DNA from: a virus
Length of the DNA: 28,638 nucleotides
Reading direction: 5' to 3' (one strand)
Virus record (IMG/VR): IMGVR_UViG_3300006079_000007
Location: 1 to 28,638 of that record
The notes under the pieces are model-generated. The model saw nothing but the letters and a program-made list of their open reading frames with translations, was not told where the DNA came from and made no database searches. The translations under genes were made by a program, and so were the position numbers. Below are positions 7,457 through 14,715 of the stretch, in pieces. Position 1 is the first letter of the stretch, and every line of letters starts with the position of its first letter.

Positions 7457-7464
7457 TATTTATG
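7457..7464 (-). promoter_or_regulatory. Possible late promoter for the virion protein (CATAAATA)
   Basis: On the minus strand CATAAATA ends 5 bases before ATG 7451. With T4-like spacing, transcription would begin at or next to the AUG. It overlaps the start codon of the divergent plus-strand gene. Confidence 0.35.
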
Positions 7465-7839
7465 GAAAATGAGTTATTTCTCAAAATAACAGAAAAATAT
7501 CCCTTCTTATCAATCGTGCAATACGCAAACGTAGAGCACATTGGTATTATTATGAATCAGGATAAAATTCTTACCACTATGTACAACTTTGGCAACATAG
7601 AGAGCGCAGAACTAAAAAAACTATTTTTGGAATTAGGTGAAACGTGGTGGTGGGAATCTAACAGGAGCATACCAATTAACTTATTCTTAAGGGATGAATG
7701 GGTTGTGTTTAAAGGTTATAAAACTATTTTTAATAATAAAAACCTTATTATTCTAAGTGGTCCTTGTACCAGTCTAAGTAATATTTCACAAAAACGTTCC
7801 AAAAGAAAATCAATTACATTAATTCGTGATGTTGATTGA
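7462..7839 (+). CDS. Uncharacterised protein, 125 aa, the only plus-strand gene
   Basis: MENELFLKITEKYPFLSIVQ starts a compact protein with a hydrophobic core and the distinctive segment LGETWWWESNRSIPINLFL (about 57-75), which I believe recurs in marine T4-like phages. The last 20 residues are basic (QKRSKRKS). There is no signal peptide, membrane segment or catalytic motif. It diverges from the virion protein, with 10 bases between the two start codons. Its 3' end overlaps the end of the DnaE-like gene by 26 bases in antisense. No Shine-Dalgarno is seen. Its orientation suggests separate regulation or recent insertion. The protein-like composition and the specific WWWESNR motif support a real gene. 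Confidence 0.65.
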   Translation: MENELFLKITEKYPFLSIVQYANVEHIGIIMNQDKILTTMYNFGNIESAELKKLFLELGETWWWESNRSIPINLFLRDEWVVFKGYKTIFNNKNLIILSGPCTSLSNISQKRSKRKSITLIRDVD

Positions 7840-8404
7840 TAATTATATTCATATGCAGTGCAACCAATACAGCATAACTCAATGAATGTGATTTTTTGAA
7901 GTAATACTCATCACCAGATGGTTTAATCCATATCTCCTTGGATACTTCTTCCCAACTTCTTCCAATCAAGTACCGTTTTCCAGGTCTTATTAGTGCTAAA
8001 AACATTGCCATTTTAGGAATATTATCTGGTTTCATTTGTAATAACGTAGAATGATGATTTCCAATATGGATAATTTTATTACTGTATTCTTCATCCAATA
8101 ATAATTCCCATGGAGGTTCTTGGGATAATAAACTATTATAGTGTTCCACATCTCTTATGTTTTGGTATAAGTTTACATTCAAAAAGTCTATTTTAAAATA
8201 TCCACGTTGTTCTGCTTCTTTATAATCTATACCAGAACATTCATGAACAGGGTCTCTTGGTATATCAGTGACATAAACACCACTATTGTGATGTTTGGTT
8301 CCATTATTGGATTCCTGCCTAGCAGGTGTGTGTTTAATTATTTTAAGTATTTGATTTCTATCAGGAAAGTCGATATCTACATCTGCGTCCATTTTCATAC
8401 CCAT
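7814..8404 (-). CDS. Miniature DnaE-like protein (Pol III alpha motifs)
   Basis: 196 aa whose motifs follow in order those of the bacterial Pol III alpha polymerase core. DADVDIDFPDRNQI at 6-19 matches the PDFDVDF motif bearing the first two catalytic Asp (here Asp10 and Asp12). HHNSGVYVTDIP at 38-49 matches HAGGVVIAP. GYFKIDFLNV at 68-77 matches the strand with the third Asp (here Asp73). MAMFLALIRPG at 132-142 matches IALVALFRPG. YYFKKSHSLSYAVL at 167-180 matches YGFNKSHSAAYAL. No PHP domain, beta-binding region or OB domain is present, and the spacing between motifs is much shorter. It follows the amidinotransferase with a 10-base overlap. Starting at ATG 8398 instead would give a standard 4-base ATGA overlap. 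Whether it polymerises DNA is unknown. Confidence 0.75.
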   Translation of the reverse strand: MGMKMDADVDIDFPDRNQILKIIKHTPARQESNNGTKHHNSGVYVTDIPRDPVHECSGIDYKEAEQRGYFKIDFLNVNLYQNIRDVEHYNSLLSQEPPWELLLDEEYSNKIIHIGNHHSTLLQMKPDNIPKMAMFLALIRPGKRYLIGRSWEEVSKEIWIKPSGDEYYFKKSHSLSYAVLVALHMNIIINQHHELM

Positions 8405-9552
8405 TTTCCAATCACTCCATCACGATTTAAGTCATTAGTTGCACAATGAATCCCACAATCCCAAAAATACTTATGTCTAAATGGGCTAACATGAACTTCT
8501 ACACCATATCTAGAACATGCTTCCTCTACGTGGTCGTTATGAGAACTCACTATAATATTTTTCTTATCTACAACTAATATATTAACATTGAATACAGTTT
8601 CTGAAACATTACCAACCCATTCATCAAAATAATAATCAACCGTTTTTACTAAATTTTCATCTTCATCAAACCCTGGTAGAAACCACCTTCCCTTATTGAG
8701 TCGCATACTAGTTTCAAACTTACGCATATGTGCATAATTGCTATCAGGTAAATACACTACTTCCCAATCTGGAAATGTATCTTTGTATGTAGGTATATCA
8801 TTTAAACTAATGATTAGCCCAGGAGTAACAGGACAGTATACAGCATCACCATGACCACCAGCATCAACAATATGATTAGTGGTATTCGGAAATAACTCAT
8901 TAACCTGTTGTAATATTCTATGCTGATTATCATGGTATGTTTGAGTTGCAAAATATAAATCCTCTCCTATTCTACTAACAAAGCACCCATTTATAAAATC
9001 CAAAGATGTATAAACAATTTCATTTCCTTGAGATTCAATATGGTTAAAAATATTCGTATAAAAGTTCATTTTATGGTCGAATATTTTATTATCCTGTAAC
9101 CTAAATCTTCCATACTCATTAAAAAATCCAGCATGGTACTTATTTTCGATAGTCTCTAAGAATATTTCTTCTGTTGGGCACTCACCCCATTCTGGTAATT
9201 TGGAATTTCTGTAGAAGGTATGCCAAGCATGGCTAACGTTTGGTATATTTGGAATATAAAATTTATCACCTATCATTAAAAAGTAATCGCGCGGTGCAGT
9301 TGGTGGTGGTGTCCATTTTCCATCTACGAACAACTCATTGAAATCACTTGGGAACTCTGGTCTAAATATTTCCACACCAAACTTTCTTAATAACATGATT
9401 AGTGATTGATAATCTTCTTCTGTTTCTTCCGCCAACTTTTCAAAATTGATTCTAGTCTTAGTATTGGTAATAAATGAGAAAAACTCTGGTGGGTATGCCT
9501 TGCCAACTATACATGTTTTGAGAGTATCCCAATGTTGGTTCACCGAATACAT
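8395..9552 (-). CDS. Glycine amidinotransferase-like enzyme
   Basis: 385 aa of the amidinotransferase / arginine-deiminase superfamily (alpha/beta propeller), the usual length for this enzyme. Visible marks are the N-terminal WDTLKTCIVGKA, the conserved PRD at 87-89, NGCFVSRIGEDLYFAT around 188-203, HGDAVYCPVTPGL with His234 and Asp236, and the terminal DCGIHCATNDL with Cys370 as likely catalytic thiol. Relatives move the amidino group of arginine to an amine such as glycine through a covalent Cys intermediate. The actual acceptor here is unknown. The start at ATG 9552 has GAGGA upstream. The gene is coupled to the downstream DnaE-like gene. As a metabolic gene it may alter host arginine or guanidino metabolism, or make a guanidino compound for the phage. 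Confidence 0.85.
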   Translation of the reverse strand: MYSVNQHWDTLKTCIVGKAYPPEFFSFITNTKTRINFEKLAEETEEDYQSLIMLLRKFGVEIFRPEFPSDFNELFVDGKWTPPPTAPRDYFLMIGDKFYIPNIPNVSHAWHTFYRNSKLPEWGECPTEEIFLETIENKYHAGFFNEYGRFRLQDNKIFDHKMNFYTNIFNHIESQGNEIVYTSLDFINGCFVSRIGEDLYFATQTYHDNQHRILQQVNELFPNTTNHIVDAGGHGDAVYCPVTPGLIISLNDIPTYKDTFPDWEVVYLPDSNYAHMRKFETSMRLNKGRWFLPGFDEDENLVKTVDYYFDEWVGNVSETVFNVNILVVDKKNIIVSSHNDHVEEACSRYGVEVHVSPFRHKYFWDCGIHCATNDLNRDGVIGKWV

Positions 9553-9583
9553 TATATTGTCCTCGTATTATAACTTACCATAT

Positions 9584-10306
9584 TTACCAACCCAACTCCG
9601 TTAATGTTTTCATTATATATTTAACTTGAGATTTAGACTTATCCATCTTTATTTCCCATAAGGTAGGATTAACAAACGACCATATGATTTCCATGTGGTT
9701 TTTATCTAGTTCATCTAAAAACAATATACCACTTTTGCAATTAAACAGTACCCAAGGACTAATATACCCATTTATTATAAAATAACAAACTGTAGTGGTT
9801 TTATTACACCGAATAATATCATTACTGTCTATGTTATTCTCGTTAGACCATTCTATACTATACTCAATCGCTCGTTCCAATGCATCACCGGGTACCTCAG
9901 TCATTACTAAGTCATACATATACTCAGTGTAGATATTTGGATTGACCCAATCTTTCAGTTTTAAATACGACTTTTTAATTATATAGTTTACAAACTTCTC
10001 AAGATGAATCGTATTCATTGTTAAACAATATCTACCAAATCTTATAAAACCACTATATTCTCTAGAATTTAAGAATTGTGCTAATGTTTTTTTAGTACGG
10101 AACCCATTTTCATAAAACGATAAGTAGGAATAAAATCCTATTCTAAAATAAACACTATTGGATTCCTCCAATCGTTCAAGGTATCTTGGAGTTTCATATT
10201 TACTTTTGCATTTAGGTAAATGTGTCGTTAATGATTGTTCTCTTTTGTATTCTTTATTACAATATTTACAAATATATGCATCACTTGTTTCCACATTCTT
10301 TATCAT
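9584..10306 (-). CDS. Zinc-finger protein, 240 aa, unknown function
   Basis: An N-terminal finger CKYCNKEYKREQSLTTHLPKC (Cys13, Cys16, His29, Cys33) is of the C2HC/C2H2 class. About 200 residues of aromatic-rich, helical sequence with no known domain follow. The finger suggests nucleic-acid or protein contact. The start at ATG 10306 lies inside the end of the gp62-like gene (26-base overlap) with AAGGA about ten bases upstream. A GTG at codon 5 is an alternative. It sits with replication genes and may act in replication or transcription control. I do not recognise a named T4 counterpart. Confidence 0.7.
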   Translation of the reverse strand: MIKNVETSDAYICKYCNKEYKREQSLTTHLPKCKSKYETPRYLERLEESNSVYFRIGFYSYLSFYENGFRTKKTLAQFLNSREYSGFIRFGRYCLTMNTIHLEKFVNYIIKKSYLKLKDWVNPNIYTEYMYDLVMTEVPGDALERAIEYSIEWSNENNIDSNDIIRCNKTTTVCYFIINGYISPWVLFNCKSGILFLDELDKNHMEIIWSFVNPTLWEIKMDKSKSQVKYIMKTLTELGW

Positions 10307-10733
10307 ATTGTCTTAAATCCTTTTTACTAACCATCGTACTCAATATCTCAATATCATCCTCTTTATAGTTTGGATAAATTGACATTAAACGTCTTTTAAT
10401 ATCATCCTTTGGCTTATTGGATACTTTCTTTTTCGTACCTAACCATTCATGTCGTTTTATGCCATTGTTTGGACTAGCACTTGCAAGAGATAACCATTGA
10501 AGTTTGGGATGTTTATTTATATCGAATAAATGTATATTAGCATAATGATTCATACTGACAAGATAATAATGTTGTAGAATATTACCACCATTAACACTGG
10601 AACCCCATTTTAATCCAAGAAATGCACTAAATCCTTTTTTCTCATCATCCGATAAGTTATCGTAGAAGTTATAATCTTTATTATCAAGTGCATTAAGCAT
10701 CTTGAAAATATCCAATTTCGGTTTCTGTGCCAT
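10281..10733 (-). CDS. 62: Probable clamp-loader small subunit, gp62-like
   Basis: The start at ATG 10733 gives 150 aa, beginning MAQKPKLDIFKMLNALDNKD. It lies 7 bases after the upstream stop and behind an AAAAAGAA stretch. A longer reading from 10853 would overlap the upstream gene by over 100 bases and is rejected. The N-terminal pattern of a helix with LDIFKxL, then SLSDDEKK-like residues and a conserved Trp-rich middle, matches gp62 proteins I recall from marine T4-like phages. With gp44 it would load sliding clamp gp45 at primer ends. No ATPase motif is present, as expected for gp62. No gp44 is visible in this window. T4 gp62 is somewhat longer (187 aa). This is a pattern-based call, moderate in certainty. 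Confidence 0.6.
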   Translation of the reverse strand: MAQKPKLDIFKMLNALDNKDYNFYDNLSDDEKKGFSAFLGLKWGSSVNGGNILQHYYLVSMNHYANIHLFDINKHPKLQWLSLASASPNNGIKRHEWLGTKKKVSNKPKDDIKRRLMSIYPNYKEDDIEILSTMVSKKDLRQYDKECGNK

Positions 10734-10740
10734 TTTCTTT

Positions 10741-11241
10741 TTACCAAGCCTGTGTGTAATCAACAACTTGGCAATTTCTGGATACATCTTTGATAAAGTA
10801 CACCACTCTAGGATTATCACCACTTTCAATTGGAATTGCCAAGTACTGACCATTCTTTAGTTTTGGATTGTACCATTGGACTTCGTTGTATACATCAATG
10901 ACATCAACGGGTAGGAAATTAGCCATATAACTACCCAAGCAGTTGAACTCAAATGCCTTAAAGTTTCTATCGTTAATGCTAGTTAATGCTATTGCCTCTA
11001 AATCACCAGTATCTTCCTCACCAATTAGTAAATTCCAATCCATTGGCATCTTAACTACTTTATCGCCAATTTGTAAAACGAGAGCAGGTGATGTAAAACT
11101 TTCCAAGAATATCAAAGGAATGAAAAAATGGTCGGCATCCTTTGGGTTACTATTATCAAATATAGCAAACTGCAAATCATTTACTTTCTCTGGTAACTCA
11201 TTTAACTCATATGCTGTGTTGTCTAATGTATGTATTTTCAT
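10741..11241 (-). CDS. Conserved phage protein, 166 aa, unknown function
   Basis: It starts MKIHTLDNTAYELNELPEKV and runs into the beta-rich core FFIPLIFLESFTSPALVLQIGDKV and MPMDWNLLIGEEDTGDLEAI. The body reads as alternating beta strands without membrane segments or catalytic residues that I can name. Proteins with this core recur next to replication genes in marine T4-like phages as far as I recall, always unnamed. It is 7 bases upstream of the gp62-like gene, so the two are likely translated together and may share a job at the replisome. A 78-base gap separates it from UvsW. The ATG has no clear Shine-Dalgarno. Confidence 0.75.
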   Translation of the reverse strand: MKIHTLDNTAYELNELPEKVNDLQFAIFDNSNPKDADHFFIPLIFLESFTSPALVLQIGDKVVKMPMDWNLLIGEEDTGDLEAIALTSINDRNFKAFEFNCLGSYMANFLPVDVIDVYNEVQWYNPKLKNGQYLAIPIESGDNPRVVYFIKDVSRNCQVVDYTQAW

Positions 11242-11319
11242 AATAGTATTTTAACTTAAAAATAATACTTATCGATATACATACAACCATTACCTATACT
11301 TTGGCTAAATTAACATATG

Positions 11320-12795
11320 TTATTTCCATTCCATCTTTTCCAATGCGTATGGATATTGTGCTTCTCGGTAAAACTTCTTGCGTTTAGTTAAATGCCGTTT
11401 AGCAAATCTACATGTACTCGTAATATCCCATATTTGAACTTCTTCTTTATCTTCTGCTTTACGAATACCACGTCCTATCGATTGTATTACTCGCACAAAG
11501 GACTTGCCGGGTTCAATAAGTATTAAGTTAAAGATTCTAGGAATATTAATACCTACAGACGCAACACCGTACGTTGCAACAATAATCTTATTATTTGCAT
11601 CTGCTACCTCATCGTAATGTTCTTTTCTAATACTATTCTTTGTAGCACCACTAACGAATACTGCATCATCTCCCAAGCGTAACGATAACTCCTTTCCAGA
11701 CTCAACACGGTCAACAAGAACTAACGTATTTCCCGTCTTACTAGCATTTGTTATAATATCCCCCAATGCATCCAAACGGTCTGGATTAGTCAACAAATAT
11801 TTCAACTCACTCTGGTAATTAGCATGCTCGGCATGGTCAATCAGTTGTACAATCTTTACGTTACATTTTGCTAGTATCCCTTTATCCTGCAATTCCTTTG
11901 CGGATACACAGTTAATGACATCACCCAATCCCACATGCATTGATTTAAACGCATAATCTTCCTTCGGTACAGTTCCAGTCAAACCCCACCGAAATGGTAT
12001 TTTTGACATTGGTCCAGTAAGTAAATTCTTAAGTGCATCTGCCTTTGCGCTATGTGCCTCATCAACCATAACACATACGACATCTTTCAAAAATTCATTA
12101 ATTGAAATTTGTGCTTTACCACTTTTGGTATCCTTCATCAAAGTGTTAAGACTCTGCCACGTACAAATAGTATGTGTCTTGTCTGTGTCTTTTCTATCTC
12201 CATAATAAACACCGACATCTAAACCCATATTGACGTAGTCTTCTTCTGTTTGTATAACAAGAGTCTTGTTCGGAACAATGATAATACTTCTTCCGTAATT
12301 TTGCACACGCTCACTTAATGATGCAGTTATTAGTGTTTTTCCTGCACCAGTTGCCACTTCCTGTAAACACTGTGGATTTTCTAAAAAGTTATTAACAATT
12401 TCAATTTGATAATCACGTAATACAATCGGTTCCCCTGCAATAGTATGTTTCTCTGGCCACGTAACATGACTATACGTATCAGCATCTACTGTATCCAATT
12501 TGAATTCTTTTTTATAATCTCTGTCATCTTGTACAACAATATCCCATCCATCAGTAAGCATCAATGGTAATATTTCTGGCAATAGATTTATATATGTACT
12601 TCCGCCCAAGTTGAAAAATGATACCTTTCCATTCCATCTTCCCAATCTGTATGCTGGCATATACTTTGCACCAGGAATTTCATACTCAAAATTATGTACG
12701 AGTTTTTTTCTCATTTCAAGGTCAAGGTTCTTGATAGAACAGTTGACTTCATCTTTTATTATAATGGTTGCTTTTTTTTCTGTTTCGTATTTCAT
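11320..12795 (-). CDS. uvsW: UvsW-type DNA/RNA helicase
   Basis: A superfamily-2 helicase that in T4 unwinds R-loops at early origins, branch-migrates recombination intermediates and restarts forks. The length of 491 aa fits T4 UvsW (503 aa). An N-terminal UvsW-specific domain (about 1-115) precedes the helicase core: Q-region LRDYQ at 126-130, Walker A VATGAGKT at 147-154, DEAH at 245-248, GLTGT at 271-275, and motif VI VIQSIGRGIRKA near residue 450. The start at ATG 12795 lacks a clear Shine-Dalgarno. The 165-base leader before it can fold into three strong hairpins, which may control expression. Confidence 0.95.
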   Translation of the reverse strand: MKYETEKKATIIIKDEVNCSIKNLDLEMRKKLVHNFEYEIPGAKYMPAYRLGRWNGKVSFFNLGGSTYINLLPEILPLMLTDGWDIVVQDDRDYKKEFKLDTVDADTYSHVTWPEKHTIAGEPIVLRDYQIEIVNNFLENPQCLQEVATGAGKTLITASLSERVQNYGRSIIIVPNKTLVIQTEEDYVNMGLDVGVYYGDRKDTDKTHTICTWQSLNTLMKDTKSGKAQISINEFLKDVVCVMVDEAHSAKADALKNLLTGPMSKIPFRWGLTGTVPKEDYAFKSMHVGLGDVINCVSAKELQDKGILAKCNVKIVQLIDHAEHANYQSELKYLLTNPDRLDALGDIITNASKTGNTLVLVDRVESGKELSLRLGDDAVFVSGATKNSIRKEHYDEVADANNKIIVATYGVASVGINIPRIFNLILIEPGKSFVRVIQSIGRGIRKAEDKEEVQIWDITSTCRFAKRHLTKRKKFYREAQYPYALEKMEWK

Positions 12796-12823
12796 ATTTC
12801 ATACTTTTTTCAATAAATAAGGT

Positions 12824-12865
12824 GGATACGGAATTAGCAAAGGACTGTAAGATAATTCCATATCC
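12824..12865 (-). ncRNA. Leader hairpin 1 before uvsW (13-bp stem)
   Basis: On the minus strand GGATATGGAATTA pairs with TAATTCCGTATCC over 13 pairs, one of them G-U. On the plus strand the same pair would be a C-A mismatch, which suggests that the minus-strand RNA is the functional form. The loop is 16 nt. No U tract follows, so it is not a standard terminator. Confidence 0.6.
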
Positions 12866-12871
12866 GGTTTT

Positions 12872-12893
12872 GATGTAAGGTTTCCCTTACATC
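12872..12893 (-). ncRNA. Leader hairpin 2 before uvsW (9-bp stem, GAAA loop)
   Basis: GATGTAAGG and CCTTACATC form a perfect 9-bp stem. On the minus strand the loop is GAAA, a GNRA tetraloop known to stabilise RNA hairpins. No U tract follows. Confidence 0.65.
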
Positions 12894-12901
12894 TGTTTAG
12901 T

Positions 12902-12949
12902 AGTGTTTATCGGGGTTTACTTATAGGGAGTAATTACACAATAAACACT
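12902..12949 (-). ncRNA. Leader hairpin 3 before uvsW (9-bp outer stem)
   Basis: AGTGTTTAT (12902..12910) and ATAAACACT (12941..12949) form a perfect 9-bp stem. Inside it, on the minus strand, TTACT and AGTAA form a second 5-bp stem with a 7-nt loop. It follows the AAA+ ATPase stop by 11 bases. Confidence 0.55.
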
Positions 12950-12960
12950 TACTTAACCTC

Positions 12961-14040
12961 TTAAAAACTACTCTTCATGCATGTATTCTTAGCGAGTAAC
13001 TTCCATCGCTTTTCACTAATTATTCTAAGGTCTGCAATCTTTAATGCCATACGGAGACTCATTTCTCGCAAATTATTTTTATGCTCTTCCATAAAATCAA
13101 TTATCTCCATTTCCTGTTTTCCATCAAGATTATAATCTACAAATAACTCACCTGTATCTGCAATATGTTTAACACGTAATAACTTATCTCGCATTGTATC
13201 CATTGTTAAATCTAAATAATGACATCTACTTTGTAATGCTTCTAGGTGGTCTTGTAACTTCTTACTACGTACATGGTTGAACTTTATGTTAGTAATGAAT
13301 ATCACTGACCCTTCGAAATCAAATGAGTTAGGGATACCTTCACGCTTTAATAGATAACTATCTGAATTCCAATACACACGACGTTTTTTACTACTATCAA
13401 GTGCGGCTTTTAATAAGTTAAGACTCAAATCGTCTTGAAGTACCATATCACAGTCATCGAATACGACAACGTTACCGTCGGCTGAATGCTTGTACAGGGT
13501 AGCGAATAACCCCAGTGGTGTCATTGCACCCTTGATTACTTCGTACTTAGGTGTAACCCTAGCGATAACATCAAACATAGATGCTTTTTCAAGTTGTTTT
13601 TCAACACCATATGACTTACCGACACCAGGTGGTCCAGACACAATCATTGCTTTAATATCCGTGGCAATAGTTGCCTTTGTCATTTCTTCCAGAATTTCGA
13701 AACGTTCAGAAATACGTTCCATTACTTGCTTATCTGTTTCCTTGATTTTAACTTTAGTCTCGGATTTAGATACTGATTTAGTCTTAGATTTAGATACTGA
13801 TTTAGTCTTAGATTTAGATACTGATTTTTTAGGCTTTGGTTTACCTATATAATGAAGATTACTTTTCAATACATTAACACGTATTGTTTTTTGTCCATCA
13901 CCGATTGATTTAGTTGGTTTTACTAAAATAAAGGAACCATTTATATTTACGTCCTTGGCAATTCCTCTAACCAAATCAAATTTTTTATTTTTTATTCCTT
14001 TATCGCGATACGTACCTTCCCGCACTATTACTCTTTTCAT
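12961..14040 (-). CDS. AAA+ ATPase with repeat linker
   Basis: 359 aa. An N-terminal small beta domain (1-65) is followed by a Lys/Ser-rich linker with three copies of SKSKTKSV-like units (73-95), then a AAA+ core. Walker A is GPPGVGKS at 136-143, Walker B VVVFDDCD at 191-198, sensor-1 strand IFITN at 247-251, and a likely Arg finger in QSRC (Arg272). It is not the clamp-loader gp44 by its N-terminus, and I do not know its partner. It could remodel protein complexes or act in replication. ATG 14040 has a strong AGGGAG, and a TATAAT lies at 14070..14075 behind a terminator. It thus appears to have its own promoter. Confidence 0.85.
   Translation of the reverse strand: MKRVIVREGTYRDKGIKNKKFDLVRGIAKDVNINGSFILVKPTKSIGDGQKTIRVNVLKSNLHYIGKPKPKKSVSKSKTKSVSKSKTKSVSKSETKVKIKETDKQVMERISERFEILEEMTKATIATDIKAMIVSGPPGVGKSYGVEKQLEKASMFDVIARVTPKYEVIKGAMTPLGLFATLYKHSADGNVVVFDDCDMVLQDDLSLNLLKAALDSSKKRRVYWNSDSYLLKREGIPNSFDFEGSVIFITNIKFNHVRSKKLQDHLEALQSRCHYLDLTMDTMRDKLLRVKHIADTGELFVDYNLDGKQEMEIIDFMEEHKNNLREMSLRMALKIADLRIISEKRWKLLAKNTCMKSSF
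13763..13827 (-). repeat. 24-bp tandem repeat in the ATPase linker
   Basis: A 24-base unit (13763..13786) repeats exactly at 13787..13810 and partly at 13811..13827, encoding SKSKTKSV units. Such slippage-prone tracts vary in copy number between strains. Confidence 0.85.
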
Positions 14041-14069
14041 ATTACTCCCTACAAGTGTTATTAATTTAC

Positions 14070-14075
14070 ATTATA
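14070..14075 (-). promoter_or_regulatory. Possible -10 box for the AAA+ ATPase gene
   Basis: TATAAT on the minus strand, 29 bases before ATG 14040 and downstream of the terminator at 14115..14140. No good -35 hexamer is seen at 17 bases. The AGGGAG ribosome site lies between it and the ATG. Confidence 0.4.
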
Positions 14076-14114
14076 CACTAAGTAAAAAGTTTTTATGTTA
14101 TATCTCTGAAAGTA

Positions 14115-14140
14115 AAAAATGCTACCGAAGTAGCATTTTT
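14115..14140 (-). terminator. Strong terminator with UUCG loop
   Basis: AAAAATGCTAC and GTAGCATTTTT form a perfect 11-bp stem. On the minus strand the loop is C-UUCG-G, the stable tetraloop typical of T4-like terminators, and the stem ends in a T run. It lies just after the stop of the 167-aa virion-like gene and isolates it from the ATPase gene. Confidence 0.9.
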
Positions 14141-14162
14141 ATAATCTAACTAAGATTTTAAC

Positions 14163-14666
14163 CTAGGTAGTAGCATCGCCATCACCAACAGGAATAGGTG
14201 TCGCTTCGACTGTATAATCACATTCCATAGAATTTCCATCCGAAAGTTCAATATGCCATGAACCAGTATCCGAAGAATCGATATCTCCCTTATCATATGC
14301 TACACCATCAATGCTAATATTACTCTTTGATGTGTTTGCACCAGCATCAAACATTTCATAAATGTTAACTACATCATCTGAGGTGACTGCAGGGTATGTT
14401 TTACCTTCATCATCAGTGCTTGCATCAACTGGATGCATTGAATAATTAGCACTCAATCCAACTACTGTAAGGTCGCCACCAGTAACCGAAACAGTACCAG
14501 AAACAGCACCAGATAGTGTCTGGTCGACTTCAAAAGTAAATAATGAATCTAACTCACCATTACTAGACACATCACCGTTAAATACTTCAGCACCATTGAA
14601 GGTGAAACTAACACCTACGGATGGTGTACTAGAATACCCCATAAATTTAACCGTTCTATTTGCCAT
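14163..14666 (-). CDS. Probable virion or decoration protein, 167 aa
   Basis: It starts MANRTVKFMGYSSTPSVGVS and is rich in Ser, Thr, Val, Gly and Asp with almost no Lys. It reads as short beta strands (VSFTFNGAEVF, GAVSGTVSVTGG), the profile of Ig-like capsid or tail decoration proteins. No signal peptide or catalytic motif is present. It has a clear ribosome site (ACGGAG, 8 bases before the ATG), an AATAAATA late-type element 28 bases before the ATG, and a strong terminator just past its stop. It is therefore a self-contained unit, suited to high late expression. The structural role is inferred from composition and context. Confidence 0.6.
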   Translation of the reverse strand: MANRTVKFMGYSSTPSVGVSFTFNGAEVFNGDVSSNGELDSLFTFEVDQTLSGAVSGTVSVTGGDLTVVGLSANYSMHPVDASTDDEGKTYPAVTSDDVVNIYEMFDAGANTSKSNISIDGVAYDKGDIDSSDTGSWHIELSDGNSMECDYTVEATPIPVGDGDATT

Positions 14667-14694
14667 TATTTTCTCCGTTATTATTTAATATTAC

Positions 14695-14702
14695 TATTTA
14701 TT
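14695..14702 (-). promoter_or_regulatory. Possible late promoter (AATAAATA)
   Basis: One base off the T4 late consensus, 28 bases before ATG 14666, leaving room for a leader with the ACGGAG ribosome site. The single-gene unit with a terminator supports it. Confidence 0.4.
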
Positions 14703-14715
14703 AAAAAATCAAAAT

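Noticed and set aside
7452-7541. Longer start for the virion protein gene
   Set aside because: The extra 30 residues run over the start of the plus-strand gene and are Cys-rich, unlike the rest. ATG 7451 fits the beta-rich domain start better.
10514-10521. Exact TATAAATA inside the gp62-like gene
   Set aside because: It is within coding sequence with no suitably placed start. About ten exact matches are expected by chance at this base composition.
10734-10853. Longer start for the gp62-like gene
   Set aside because: It would overlap the 166-aa gene by 113 bases. ATG 10733 lies 7 bases past that gene's stop and matches the expected N-terminus.
12961-14040. AAA+ ATPase as clamp-loader large subunit gp44
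   Set aside because: The unrelated N-terminal domain, the Lys/Ser linker and the lack of clamp-loader motifs argue against it. It is left as an unnamed AAA+ protein.
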